NCBI GenBank assembly: GCA_965206395.1
Contig: CBDBJK010000032.1
Span: 124,001-188,000 of the forward strand
DNA length: 64,000 bases
Direction: 5' to 3'
DNA from: CBDBJK01 sp965206395
Lineage (GTDB): Bacteria > Chloroflexota > Dehalococcoidia > Lucifugimonadales > CATOSD01
The translations under genes and the position numbers were made by a program. Under the pieces are notes generated by a model. That model was not told the DNA's origin. It made no database searches and saw only the letters and a list, made by a program, of their open reading frames with translations. Shown here piece by piece: positions 45,604-55,144 of this stretch; position 1 is the stretch's first letter; each line of letters starts with the position of its first letter.

Positions 45604-46151
45604 GCATCGTATCCGATACGCACAGCCTGCTTGCGGACGCAAGCGACATGCCCCAGGAAGTAGTGGATGTGTTTCGAGGCACTGACCTTATCATTCACTG
45701 CGGCGATCTGGACACATTGGGCGTGTTGGATAGGCTGGAGACAGTCGCGCCTGTTCTTGCGGTGCGGGGCTACCCGGACCCGGACGAGGGCAGCGAGCGT
45801 TTGAGTGGTATCACTCGCGTGGTGGAGGCGGAGGGTCTGTCAATCGGAGTGATTCACGACATCGCCTGGCCCGGTATAAGGGTGCGATTGGAAAGCTTCT
45901 TCGAGTTTCCAGACAGGCCTTTCGAGGACGTCATGACCTCCAAATTCGGAAAGCCAGTACAGGTGATAGCCTTTGGCGATACGCATGAGGAGATGGTGGC
46001 ATATTATCAGGGAGTGCTGATGGTCAATCCGGGAAGCCCCACGAAGCCCGGCCTGCGTCATGGCCCCGGAGAGCTTGGAACCGTAGCGATGCTGGGTATC
46101 AGGCGCGGCGTAGTTACGGTGGAACTGGTAAAGCTAAAGGGTTCTCTTTAA
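45594..46151 (+). CDS. YfcE/MJ0936-type metallophosphoesterase with altered metal motifs
   Basis: 185 residues from ATG 45594 behind GGAGGC. The calcineurin-like fold is clear: GIVSDTHS (D8, H10), IIHCGDLD, VLAVRGYPDPDEG, VIHDIAW, IAFGDTHEEM and MVNPGSPTKP. In canonical members the third and fifth motifs are GN.D and GHTH; here they are GYPD and GDTH, so one Asn and one His ligand are replaced. Phosphodiesterase activity is likely but metal binding may differ. A 15-bp hairpin follows the stop. Confidence 0.85.
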   Translation: MRIGIVSDTHSLLADASDMPQEVVDVFRGTDLIIHCGDLDTLGVLDRLETVAPVLAVRGYPDPDEGSERLSGITRVVEAEGLSIGVIHDIAWPGIRVRLESFFEFPDRPFEDVMTSKFGKPVQVIAFGDTHEEMVAYYQGVLMVNPGSPTKPGLRHGPGELGTVAMLGIRRGVVTVELVKLKGSL

Positions 46152-46190
46152 TTAATACTGGCGCACTATCTGCAAGTGCGCCAGTATTAA
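46152..46190. terminator. strong 15-bp hairpin terminator
   Basis: TTAATACTGGCGCAC (46152-46166) pairs perfectly with GTGCGCCAGTATTAA (46176-46190) around a 9-nt loop, immediately after the phosphoesterase stop. No long T-run, but AT-rich ends. Confidence 0.7.
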
Positions 46191-46258
46191 TAACCTCTGA
46201 ATGAATGGCTAATGATAAGGCAAGGCATCGAGCTATCATTAGCACGCTGTGCGGTGTT

Positions 46259-46477
46259 TTACTCTCGATACACCTGTTGTTCCTGCGGCTTGACTTCCAA
46301 CAACTTCAAAACGTCTTCTCGACGAATCAAGTAGTTAGCCTTATCAGGATGTCCGGGCAGTCGGGCGGCGGGCAACAGTCCGGTTTTGATCCAACGGCGG
46401 ATAGTCGTCGGGTTCTTACGGACCATAGCGGCGACTTCGCTCGGGCGCAGGTACTCATCATCGACGTTCGAATTCAC
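46259..46477 (-). CDS. small helix-turn-helix DNA-binding protein (MerR/excisionase type)
   Basis: 72 residues starting at GTG 46477 behind AGGAGG. HTH_17 pattern: EYLRPSEVAAMVRKNPTTIRRWIKTGLLPAARLPG, split over 46450-46350, then YLIRREDVLKLLEV. Such proteins are excisionases or small regulators. It is divergent from the unknown gene at 46790, with repeated AT-rich motifs between them, so it may regulate that promoter. Confidence 0.82.
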   Translation of the reverse strand: MNSNVDDEYLRPSEVAAMVRKNPTTIRRWIKTGLLPAARLPGHPDKANYLIRREDVLKLLEVKPQEQQVYRE

Positions 46478-46789
46478 GGCAATCCCTCCTAAGCCAATTC
46501 TTTCTCATGAGGCAAGCGTATTGTCTTTACAATTCCCGCCTATCGTCCCGCGCATATTTCACATTAACAGACCAAAAAATAAGTAGCGCCGGAATCATGG
46601 ATAATCGTATAACAAAGTGATGCATTAAAGCAAGCTTCTCTTTATGTGATATTATCTGATGCACGTTTTGTTATACAATGCATTTGTTATATGCTATACT
46701 ACCAATAATTGTATGATGGTTGTTTTATAAATCACTGAGACATATTGACTCGTCGTATTGAGCAAGACGACATAGACCGGAGGTAGGAA
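46478..46789. other. AT-rich divergent control region
   Basis: Noticeably richer in A+T than its neighbours, with several TTGTTATA and ATGCAT elements; described further under the operator entry. No gene is seen. Confidence 0.5.
46609..46690. promoter_or_regulatory. inverted operator-like motifs
   Basis: ATAACAAAGTGATGCAT (46609-46625) and its near-complement ATGCATTTGTTAT (46678-46690) face each other. TATACT-like boxes follow (GCTATACT at about 46693). A plausible binding region for the HTH protein encoded at 46259. Confidence 0.45.
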
Positions 46790-47326
46790 ATGGCAACCAC
46801 ATATCCGGTGCAACTAACACAGTTGGAGTGTCTTTACATCTCCGATACCCTTTCGATGTTTACCCAAGGGCCGCCTGACGAACTGCCGAGCCAAGGTTCC
46901 CCGTATCCTAATTTGCTGTTGAAGATCGGCAGTGCGGTGCTGGAAACCGAACAACAGAAGGCACCAGTCGAGTTGCAGTTTAGCTTGAACGAGCTTTGGG
47001 TGATACGAGAGATAGCGAAGTCGTCCGTAGTGGTCGGAGGTGAGCGTGTAGGGTTGAACCTGCTGCTCAAGATTTATCGAGGCATCCGCGCGTTGATTGC
47101 GGAATCCGACGTGCAAGCCGTCGTAAACGATCTTGGTGAAGTATTGGACTACGAGCCTGGAAAGATCGAGTACGCCATTCAGTTGGCGAACATAAAAGAC
47201 AACGAATATCAGGATAGTAGTGGAAATGGAGGTAGTGATGATGGCAGCGAGATTATTGGTGGCAACTACGAATCCAACGACTCCAACGAGAGTAGACCCG
47301 ATAACGACGCCGCAAGCCCAGCCTGA
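46790..47326 (+). CDS. protein of unknown function, acidic Asn/Ser tail
   Basis: 178 residues; ATG 46790 follows CGGAGGTAGG. The first 135 residues are helical (QLTQLECLYISDTLSMFTQ, FSLNELWVIREIAKSS, LNLLLKIYRGIRALI). The end is low-complexity (SSGNGGSDDGSEIIGGN, ESNDSNESRPDND). No family recognised. It opens a three-gene run of unknowns; its 3' end overlaps the next frame. Confidence 0.7.
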   Translation: MATTYPVQLTQLECLYISDTLSMFTQGPPDELPSQGSPYPNLLLKIGSAVLETEQQKAPVELQFSLNELWVIREIAKSSVVVGGERVGLNLLLKIYRGIRALIAESDVQAVVNDLGEVLDYEPGKIEYAIQLANIKDNEYQDSSGNGGSDDGSEIIGGNYESNDSNESRPDNDAASPA

Positions 47327-47417
47327 GCCATCTCGGCGCTATGAGCCAGACCCAGACCATTGCCCAGGGCAGAGGGTGCGCACGGTTCGGCGGGTGCGTC
47401 GAACCATCGAGATGTAG
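47238..47417 (+). CDS. possible small overlapping gene, Pro/Arg-rich
   Basis: ATG 47238 (or 47241) follows GGAGGT at 47228-47233, inside the tail of the previous gene. About 59 residues: ARLLVATTNPTTPTRVDPIT, then PQAQPEPSRRYEPDPDH and a basic end RVRTVRRVRRTIEM. The ribosome site and position are right for a coupled gene, but low complexity leaves doubt. Confidence 0.4.
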   Translation: MMAARLLVATTNPTTPTRVDPITTPQAQPEPSRRYEPDPDHCPGQRVRTVRRVRRTIEM

Positions 47418-47492
47418 AGCGGTTGTGGACATTGATGTAAGCGACTATTGGCCCGACACATATAAGCCGTCTTAGCTCGCAGGGAGGTTGTA

Positions 47493-47963
47493 ATGCCCTA
47501 CTACAACGTAACTCCAAACGCACTTTATCAGTCGTGCATCTCAAACGCGTGGGAGTGGGCTGAGAAAAACGACCCCCTGACCCATGCGTGCGCGTGGGTA
47601 GAGGCCGAGAACATTTACGAGGTCTGGAAACTGGTCCAGGAGTGGTACGAGCTTACGGAGAGTGGGGAGGCGGCTAATCGCTTCCCCGACCCGTTCTGGA
47701 AGGACGAGGACTATCCGGGGAAAGCCACACTGACCCAGGATGTCGCCGATACCTTCATCGAAGAGTTGGATGCCGACTTCATGCTGGAGAAGAATCGCTT
47801 CCACGGTAGGTTAGCCCCGGAGTTCTCAAGGCTGCCGCCGCACGCTCGCATGGCCTTGGTGCAAGAGGCATACAAAATCATCAAGACCAGCGCGGCAATC
47901 GAGCAAGAGACGAAGGAACGGCTGGCTGCGGGAGAAAAGCTGCCGAATCCGACCTCAAACTAG
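47493..47963 (+). CDS. protein of unknown function
   Basis: 156 residues; ATG 47493 follows GGGAGGTTG. Soluble and helical, with many aromatic residues (NAWEWAEKNDPLTHACAW, EVWKLVQEWYELTESG, FPDPFWKDEDYPG). Probably cotranscribed with the gene at 46790. No family recognised. Confidence 0.75.
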   Translation: MPYYNVTPNALYQSCISNAWEWAEKNDPLTHACAWVEAENIYEVWKLVQEWYELTESGEAANRFPDPFWKDEDYPGKATLTQDVADTFIEELDADFMLEKNRFHGRLAPEFSRLPPHARMALVQEAYKIIKTSAAIEQETKERLAAGEKLPNPTSN

Positions 47964-47992
47964 CGCCATAGCCTCTCTTTAAATTCCCCCTT

Positions 47993-48115
47993 TCCTTCCG
48001 CGGAAGGACGAATGCAAGCCAGTTTTAGTCGCCCCTCTCCGTTCACGGAGAGGGGCCGCCTAGATTTACTTCAAGCGCCAGATCCTTCATCGGAAGGACG
48101 GGGTGAGGTCAGAGC
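47993..48115. repeat. intergenic repeat element with 16-bp palindrome, copy 3
   Basis: Begins with TCCTTCCGCGGAAGGA (47993-48008), then CGCCCCTCTCCG and its partner CGGAGAGGGGCCGCCT, and ends with a variant TCCTTCATCGGAAGGA near 48083. The block from the palindrome to GCCGCCTAGATTTAC resembles 26327-26405, so it is a dispersed element of about 80-120 bp. Confidence 0.75.
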
Positions 48116-48116
48116 A

Positions 48117-49178
48117 TCACGCTCGTAATATGCCGACGCCCTTTCCCTTCAGGATGACATCTCCATTGCTGTTGAAATACGACGTGCCAGAGACGGTGAA
48201 GATCAATCGATTTTTGGATCCCTGGCGCTCGTAAACGTCCAGCAGGCGGGATTTCCGCTTCAACTTCTCTCCAACGCGCGCCAGACCTAGCACCTCATAC
48301 GACTGGCCGCCGTTGAGTCCTCCTACCCTGGGAAGCCCTGGGATGTGACGGTCGCGCTCGCCGCTCATGACGCCGGGAGGCCCTCCCCAATAGTTTGGAT
48401 CCTCCTTTAGCCGTAGCGTAAGTTGGTCAGGCTCAGTAGGAGGGTGCTTGAAGCCATCCACCGGATACAATGGCATAGCCATTATCTCGCCGAACCTCGT
48501 GCCCTTAGCGAACTCCTCGTCCCAGTACAGCCGGTCCGGGTCGGGAATGGCCTGAGAGAAGCGGCGCAGTTCAGGCTTGCAGATTTCGTCCCAGCTTTCC
48601 GACTCCGTCTCGTAGCCGATGTGACTGCGCACCTCGTTGGTTACGTACATAGCGTTTTCCATGTTGTGGCCTGGCTCGTAGTCGTAGTCAGGCTGTCGCA
48701 GGCTCTCAGGCGGCACGAAAGGGTAGGGCACGTCCTTGCCGTTCTTGAGAGGCAGTGCCACGGTAGCCGTGCCGGGTGATGTCTCCTGGCCTTTCTGGTT
48801 CGTCATTCCGAGGTCTAACTCCACGATGCCTATGCCGTCCACCTCTCTTATCTCACGGACGCGCGCCCACACGTCGAACAGATCAAAGGGATAATGCATA
48901 CCTCTGTACTGCATCTGAATTTTCCACAGCCAACCCCCAAGCCCTGCCCAGTCCTTGAAAATTCGGGCCAGGGGGTGCTTGCGCCAGTTGCCGTTGGCTA
49001 CGATGTCGTCGAGTTCAAACACCTGCGTGGCAAACTTGTAATCGTAGTGGAAACGCTCCCAGTTCTCCTGCGCGGCGCACCATCGCGTGATGTGAGCGTT
49101 GCTCCAGGGGCCGTACTCCTGAGAGGGCAGCTCCATGCCCACCTCAATGTCTTCCAGATAGACCTGATGCTCTGCCAT
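48117..49178 (-). CDS. double-hotdog MaoC-like dehydratase/hydratase
   Basis: 353 residues; ATG 49178 follows GGGAGGG. The N-terminal half matches MaoC/FAS1-type hotdog proteins (YLEDIEVGMELPSQEYGPWSNAHITRWCAAQENWERFHYDYKFA over 49160-49020). A second hotdog lies at about residues 260-350 (SYEVLGLARVGEKLKRKSRLLDV, ending GDVILKGKGVGIL). Family members hydrate or dehydrate acyl-CoA thioesters. The catalytic Asp/His pair is suggested by WERFHYD but not certain. It stands alone. Confidence 0.75.
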   Translation of the reverse strand: MAEHQVYLEDIEVGMELPSQEYGPWSNAHITRWCAAQENWERFHYDYKFATQVFELDDIVANGNWRKHPLARIFKDWAGLGGWLWKIQMQYRGMHYPFDLFDVWARVREIREVDGIGIVELDLGMTNQKGQETSPGTATVALPLKNGKDVPYPFVPPESLRQPDYDYEPGHNMENAMYVTNEVRSHIGYETESESWDEICKPELRRFSQAIPDPDRLYWDEEFAKGTRFGEIMAMPLYPVDGFKHPPTEPDQLTLRLKEDPNYWGGPPGVMSGERDRHIPGLPRVGGLNGGQSYEVLGLARVGEKLKRKSRLLDVYERQGSKNRLIFTVSGTSYFNSNGDVILKGKGVGILRA

Positions 49179-49495
49179 ACATGCCCTCCCTCTGATGATT
49201 CAGATATCTCATATGGGTTGCCACTCACGCCCATTAGGGTATGAGAATGCTCATGTTAGGACCGCTTTCCTATTTGCGCACCAATCGCACGTCAAGCGAC
49301 AATCAGATCAAGGATACTCTCGGGACATCAGGAGTGTCAACGCACGATGGCCCTATTCGAGAATGGCAAGAACCAGAACGGTTCCCAAGATATTGGACGA
49401 GGTTCAATTCATAAGATCCAGGGCTTGCCATTGCGTAATGCCCTGAGTATGATGCGTGATATCGAATCAAGCTTCAATAATAGTAGAGGTATTCC
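49179..49495. other. divergent intergenic region
   Basis: Should contain promoters for the dehydratase (-) and DinB-like (+) genes. No gene or clear repeat is seen. Confidence 0.4.
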
Positions 49496-50308
49496 ATGAG
49501 TGATAAAGAGCTTGTCGAAAAGATGGAGCGCGTCTGGAGTTCGATTGGCGAGCTTTGCGCGACGTTCACCGAGCAAGAGTGGAAAACGCCTACGGATTGC
49601 CCCGGCTGGTCGGCGCAAGACCAGATTTCACACCTTGTCGGGATGGAAAGTCGGCTTCTAGGACGGTCTGAACCAGACCACACTCCGGAGGACTTGAGCC
49701 ACATAAAGACCGACTTTGGAGCTAAAAACGAGATCGGGATTGACTGGCGGCGTTCTTGGCTAGGCACAAAAGTTTTCGATGAGTTTCGAGAAGTCACCGG
49801 CGAGCGTCTTAAGGTGCTGCGGGCTATGAGCGCGGACGATTTCGATGCGGAGACACAAACGCCTGTTGGCTCCGGAAGAGCGCGAGACTTCCTAGGGATA
49901 CGTATCTTCGACGCATGGGTGCATGAGCAAGACATACGCCGCGCACTTGGTAGGCCCGGGCATTACGAAGGGCCGGTAGCCGAGCACTCCATGGGTAGGC
50001 TTGTTGCACCCATGCCCTACATCGTCGGCAAGAAGGCTCAAGCTCCCGAAGGCGCGACGGTGATTTTGGATATCACAGGACAGCTTGGGCAAACTATCGC
50101 TATCGGCATGGATGGAAAAATCGCCAGGCCGCTCGACTCGACACCTGAAAGCGCAACCGTCCATCTCAAGATGGATACAGAGACGTTTGCCTGCCTGGGC
50201 TGCGGTCGCTGGGACCCCGCCAGAGTCCTCACGTCCGGCAAAGTGCAGGTGCAAGGCGACATTGCGCTCGGCGAGGCGATTGTGAAGCAGATGAACTTCA
50301 TGATCTAA
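49496..50308 (+). CDS. maleylpyruvate isomerase/DinB-fold protein (TIGR03083 type)
   Basis: 270 residues; ATG 49496 follows AGAGGT. The N-terminal four-helix DinB/MDMPI fold is seen in EQEWKTPTDCPGWSAQDQISHLVGMESRLLG over 49580-49660 and in FDAWVHEQDIRRALGRPG with its His. The C-terminal half is SCP2/MDMPI-C-like (MGRLVAPMPYIVGK, VQVQGDIALGEAIVKQMNF). Members use metal and small thiols such as mycothiol. Substrate unknown. Confidence 0.82.
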   Translation: MSDKELVEKMERVWSSIGELCATFTEQEWKTPTDCPGWSAQDQISHLVGMESRLLGRSEPDHTPEDLSHIKTDFGAKNEIGIDWRRSWLGTKVFDEFREVTGERLKVLRAMSADDFDAETQTPVGSGRARDFLGIRIFDAWVHEQDIRRALGRPGHYEGPVAEHSMGRLVAPMPYIVGKKAQAPEGATVILDITGQLGQTIAIGMDGKIARPLDSTPESATVHLKMDTETFACLGCGRWDPARVLTSGKVQVQGDIALGEAIVKQMNFMI

Positions 50309-50459
50309 TCAGGGCGTGAGGGCGCAGTGTACTTGACAATAACACAGAACTGCTGTTAGACTCTGAACATACTTTATAGACCATTTCGCGCTTTTTGAAG
50401 ACGGGATTCAAGCAGAGTTTAGGCATTGCCTTTGAAGAAGTGGAGGTTGTGAGAAGAGG

Positions 50460-51272
50460 ATGGCTTCTGGGCAACACTTTCCTCGCGTTGGCTTCTTGAA
50501 AACGCTTCTTATCGTTCTGGCTATACTGATTGGTCTCTCCGGCGACGCTTCTGAACTTGTGTCTCGTCTTCAGGCTAGCTCTGACAGCTATACTGTCCCT
50601 GGCTTTCCCCAAATACTATCGCAGAGTCCTGCCTTGACGCCCGAACACGGCATAGAGGTGCTCGTGTTCACCAAGACGGCTGGATACCGCCATGCCTCTA
50701 TCCCTGCTGGAATCGCGGCGCTAGAAACGCTCGGAACGAAAAAGGGTTTCGAGGTCGTTGCCACAGAGGATGCCGCCGTATTCAGCGACGACGGCCTCGC
50801 AGATTTCCAGGCAGTCGTGTTTCTCAACACTACGCTGAACGTACTCGACGATGAGCAACAGGCCGCGTTCGAGAAGTATATTCAGGCCGGAGGGGGGTTC
50901 GTTGGCATTCACTCGGCTGCCGACACGGAATACAACTGGCCCGGGTTTGCCGGACTCGTGGGCGCTAACTTTGAGAGCCATCCGGGTATTCAGGTTGCGA
51001 CCATCACGGTGGCCGATACTGTTCATCCATCGACCTCTTTTCTGCCCAGGCGCTGGCAGCGGCTCGACGAGTGGTATAACTACGCAACAAACCCCAGGGG
51101 CGAAGTCCACGTGCTGGCGACCCTGGACGAAGATTCGTATTCAGGGGGCGAGCAGGGGTATGACCATCCCATAGCGTGGTGTCATGAATATGACGGCGGT
51201 CGGGCCTGGTACACCGGCATGGGCCACACGAGTGGGAGCTACGTTGAACCATACTTTATGGCTCATGTACTA
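50460..51272 (+). pseudogene. ThuA-sorbosone dehydrogenase fusion, 5' part (ThuA domain)
   Basis: ATG 50460, with GGAGGT 12 nt upstream. A signal anchor (FLKTLLIVLAILIGLSG) is followed by the ThuA class-I-amidotransferase-like domain: EVLVFTKTAGYRHASIPAG, FQAVVFLNTTLNVLDDEQ, GGGFVGIHSAADTEYNWPGF and AWYTGMGHTSGSYVEPYFMAHVL. IS630 copy 2 cuts the gene after that codon. ThuA domains act on trehalose-type sugars or serve as sugar-linked modules. Confidence 0.85.
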
Positions 51273-52511
51273 GTGGTTCAACGTTTTTGTATTGATGGGT
51301 AGAGTGACTTTAGCTTGATGCGCGCATCCTCGGTAGTGAAGCGCCAATCCACTCGTATCACATCCCGGTTGCGTTGATTCTGCCAAGCATTGACCTCGCC
51401 GCGCAGGATGTCTTGATTGGCAATCCGTCGGTCCAGGCACTGTCGAGCCAGCACACCGATCTCTATCTCCGCCATATTCAACCAACTCCCGTGTTTGGGA
51501 GTGTAGTGTATCTCCAGTCGCTCAGCTATACGCCTCGCCTCAGCAGGCTCGAATGCCTCGTATAGCGAGGACAGCTTGTGAGTGTTGAGATTGTCCATTA
51601 CCAGCACGATCCGGTCTCTGTCAGGGTAGTCCTCGTCGACCAGTTTCTTTATCACATGCGCCCAGTCCACCTTCGTGCGACGCTCTCTGACCTCGACTCG
51701 GCGCCATCCGTCCAACGGTGCAAACAGCATGAACAGGCTGCTCACTCCATTGCGCTCGTATTCGTAGTCGTATGCCGCCGATAAGCCGGGCGCTGCGGGA
51801 CGCGGCACTCGCGTCTCCTTGACTTGCTGTTTGCTCGTCTCATCCATGCACACCAGAACCTCATTCCCATCGTACGGCCGTTGGTAGACCTCCCAGTACG
51901 TCTTCCATCGCGCACACAAACTCCGCGCTCTGACCGGGCGGGATGCACCAACTCTGCTTCAGCCACGGCTTCAGTTCGTTTTTTTTTTAAGCGCCTGGCG
52001 AACCGTCTCGGTGCTAATGGTCCCGACTATCTCACACTCGACCAACTGGTCAGCCAACAGCTTCAGGGTCCAACTGGCACGCCCCTCCGGCGGTTCCCCG
52101 CAGGCCATCGCTATCAACCGTGCTTCACCTTCGCCGTCCAGTCTCTTTTGACGCCGACGCAGTTGCTTTTTGCGATTCAGCGCAGACTCAACCCCCTCCT
52201 CCACACAGCGCTTGCGTATTCGCTCGACCGTTGACTGTCCCACACCGAGCGCGCTGGTGATGTCCGCGTCCTTCATTCCCCCGTCCGAGCGCGACTCATC
52301 GCTCATCAGCAGAATGCGCGCATGGGTCTGTTTGTACGCCGCAGCCCGACCGCGTGAGACCAAGGCGTTGAGTTCCTGTTGTTCGTCGGTAGTCAGTCTG
52401 ATACGGTACTTCTTGGTAGACATCATGGTTCCTCCTCGGTTCAACGTTACGATTGAACCCCCAAGAGGAACAATGACTATCATGGTATTCATTTCAATGA
52501 TGTTGGACCAC
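51273..52511 (-). mobile_element. IS630-family element, copy 2
   Basis: 1239 bp between TA dinucleotides (51271-51272, 52512-52513), with the same ends as copy 1 at 15842. It lacks one unit of a 12-bp repeat and has one extra base nearby and ten instead of nine A in the slippage tract. Confidence 0.92.
51278..52426 (-). pseudogene. IS630-family transposase, copy 2 (several frame breaks)
   Basis: The N-terminal frame stops right after the A10 tract (LKKKTN). A -1 slip there would enter the KNELKPWLKQSW frame. Unlike copy 1, an additional G near 51892 and loss of 12 bp shift the frame again before EVYQRPYDG. The DDE residues are present, but the copy is probably inactive. Confidence 0.75.
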
Positions 52512-52513
52512 TA

Positions 52514-54346
52514 GGTGGCATTCAGTATGCGACTGGAATGGAAGACGGCGACTGCGGTGCTACCAGAGACAGCAGCTTTAGTAAGGTCGCCCTCGATACG
52601 GACACGACCCAGCCTATGGAACTGGACGTAGCTTCTGATGGGCGCGTGTTCTTTGTAGAGAAGACAGGGTTTGTGAAGGTCTACTCGCCGCAAAGTGGAA
52701 GCACGGTTATCGCGGCGCAACTCGCAGTCTCCACCGAATATGAAGACGGACTGCTGGGCATAGCACTCGACCCGCTGTTCGAGGTCAATCGCTGGGTGTA
52801 CCTATTCTACTCCCCTGAAGGCTCGATTCCCAAGCAGCATATTTCCCGATTCACACTGGTCGGAGATACGCTGGACATGGAATCGGAGCAGGTCTTGCTG
52901 GAGATACCCACGCAGCGCGACGAGTGCTGTCATTCGGGGGGGTCTCTCCAGTTCGACCAACAAGGTAACCTGTTCGTCTCTACCGGCGACAACACAAGTC
53001 CGTTCGCTTCTGACGGCTACGCTCCAATAGACGAGCGTCCTGATAATTCTGCCTTCGATTCCCAGAAGTCTGCGTCGAACACAAACGACCTGCGTGGGAA
53101 GATATTGCGTTTCACTCCACAGGCTGATGGAACATACTCAATACCCGACGGTAACCTTTTTCCCAGCGACGGGTCAGCGGGGCGTCCTGAGATATACCTG
53201 ATGGGCCTGCGAAATCCGTTCCGAATCTCGATTGATTCCGAGACGGGCTGGCTGTATGTGGGAGATGTCGGCCCGGATGCCACCGACGCCGACCCGGAGC
53301 GTGGCCCAATTGGGCTGGACGAGGTTAATCAGGCGCGCGAAGCAGGCAACTACGGCTGGCCATACTGCGCTGGGAACAACGAGCCATACGTAGATTACGA
53401 TTTCGAAACGGAAATTTCAGGGCTGCCATTCGACTGTGTCGCTCTGGTTGACGACTCCCCAAACAACACAGGGGTTCTGAATCTGCCTCCGGCTAAACCG
53501 GCCATGATATGGTATCCATACGTAGTGTCGGCTGAGTTTCCAGAGTTTGGCGAAGGCGGCCGCACGGTGATGGCTGGCCCTGTTTACCATTTCGACTCCG
53601 AATTGGCATCAACAGGCGCGCTTCCCGAATACTACGACGATACGCTGTTCATCTACGAGTGGTCGCGCAACTGGATTGCTGAGATCAAACTAGACGAGCA
53701 GGGCGACATCCTAAAAATCAATCCATTCCTACCGAGCTTTGATTTCAGAAGTCCCATCGACATGGAGATTGGGCCGGACGGGGCCATATATATCCTTGAG
53801 TATGGCACGGGCTGGGGGGACAATCCCGACGCGCAACTGGTTCGCATAAACTACGTTAGCCAGTCACGTTCACCCGTCGCCGTTGCCAGCGCCACGCCCA
53901 CGTCCGGGCCTGTTCCCTTGACGGCAGTGTTTTCGAGCGAAGGCTCCACCGACCCGGATGGTGGCAACAGCATCACATTTGCCTGGGACTTTACACTGGA
54001 CGGCGTCATAGACTCGACCGAAGCCAATCCGGTCTTCATATACGTTATCCCCGGCAATTTTACCGCACAGTTGACGGTGACTGACCTCGATGGAAACCAG
54101 TCCACGGCGAATGTGTCAATCTCGGCGGGTAACACAAAGCCAGTGGTCACGATTGAATTGCCAGTCGAAGGAGGTTTCTTCGACTGGAGCGACCTGATTC
54201 CGTTCGGGGTGAGCGTATCGGACGCCGAGGATGGCAGTACCAAAGGTGGCGGTATCGATTGCCAGCAGGTAATCGTCCAGCCAAAGCTAGGCCATAACGA
54301 GCATGCTCATCCCTTGGAAGAGTTCCGGGGCTGTGAGGCGTGTTGA
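52514..54346 (+). pseudogene. ThuA-sorbosone dehydrogenase fusion, middle part (PQQ-type dehydrogenase and PKD)
   Basis: Begins right after the second TA with GGTGGCATTCAG, restoring HVLGGIQYATGMEDGDC, the end of ThuA. A glucose/sorbosone-dehydrogenase beta-propeller follows (PMELDVASDGRVFFVEKTG, GLLGIALDPLFEVNRWVYLFYS, GLRNPFRISIDSETGWLYVGDVGPD over 53200-53275, EVNQAREAGNYGWPYC). A PKD domain comes next (SSEGSTDPDGGNSITFAWDF). It leaves frame at GCEAC near 54338, where one base is missing. Confidence 0.85.
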
Positions 54347-55116
54347 CATCCCCAGACGACCCGTTTGAGACGGCCAATATGTCTTATATCGTCGAAGTCC
54401 GGTACACAGACAAGGGTGCGCCCGGAATAGACCCGCTGATGGGCATTACCGAGCATATCCTGCATCCCAAGCTCAAGCAGGCGGAACATTTCTCATCCCA
54501 GAAAGGAATAAAAGTAAGAACAACACCTAACGGGGAGGGAGGTGGCTTCCTTATCGCTGGCATAGACGATGGAGATTACATATCTTTCAAGCCCATGAAC
54601 CTGCGTAACATCGATTCGGTCACCTATCGCGTTGCTTCGGGCGAGCCTGGGGGCATCTTTCCTGGGGGCCTTATCGAGGGTTACGTCGATTCGCCTCCCA
54701 GCAATCCGGGCGTCAAGCCTATCAGCACGGCTGTCGTCGAGCCGACCGCCAAACCAGGGGAATTCATCGAGGTTACCGTAGATATCGAAGACCCTGGCGA
54801 AACTCACGAACTATTCTTTGTATTCTCTGCTGTCAATCCTAATGACACAAACCTATTCTTTCTCAATTGGATACGTTTCAACGGGCTGGGAGTTTCCGGC
54901 CTTTGCGGAGATCAAAACGGCGACGGCATAGTGAACGGGCGAGATGTGTTCATCGACTTGCTGATTGCATTAGGACACATTACGCCCACGCAGACTCAGC
55001 TTGTACTCAGCGACCTCGACCGCGACGGAGACGTGGATATTATCGACACCATCATGCTCCTGCAACACGTCATCGGTCTGAGACCTGTACTCGACGGGTG
55101 CGGCCCATTGCAATAG
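54340..55116 (+). pseudogene. ThuA-sorbosone dehydrogenase fusion, 3' part (CBM-like and dockerin)
   Basis: Resumes as VLTSPDDPFETANMSYIVEV, the expected continuation of LGHNEHAHPLEEFRGCEA. A beta-sandwich resembling a CBM6-type module follows (GIDDGDYISFKPMNL, GGLIEGYVDSPP, THELFFVFSAVN). Two calcium-binding dockerin-type repeats end the protein (DQNGDGIVNGRDVFIDLLIALG and DLDRDGDVDIIDTIMLLQHVIG). The whole intact protein would have about 1140 residues and be exported. Confidence 0.82.
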
Positions 55117-55144
55117 TTGTTCGCAGTATGCCATCGACATCGCT

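Noticed and set aside
46259..47963. Anti-phage defence or toxin-antitoxin system
   Set aside because: No nuclease, NTPase, toxin or other effector motif is recognisable; only an HTH protein and unknown helical proteins. Kept as an unknown cluster.
54900..55116. Dockerin repeats taken as evidence for a cellulosome
   Set aside because: Only one dockerin pair on a non-cellulase protein and no cohesin or scaffoldin is visible; such domains are widespread outside cellulosomes.
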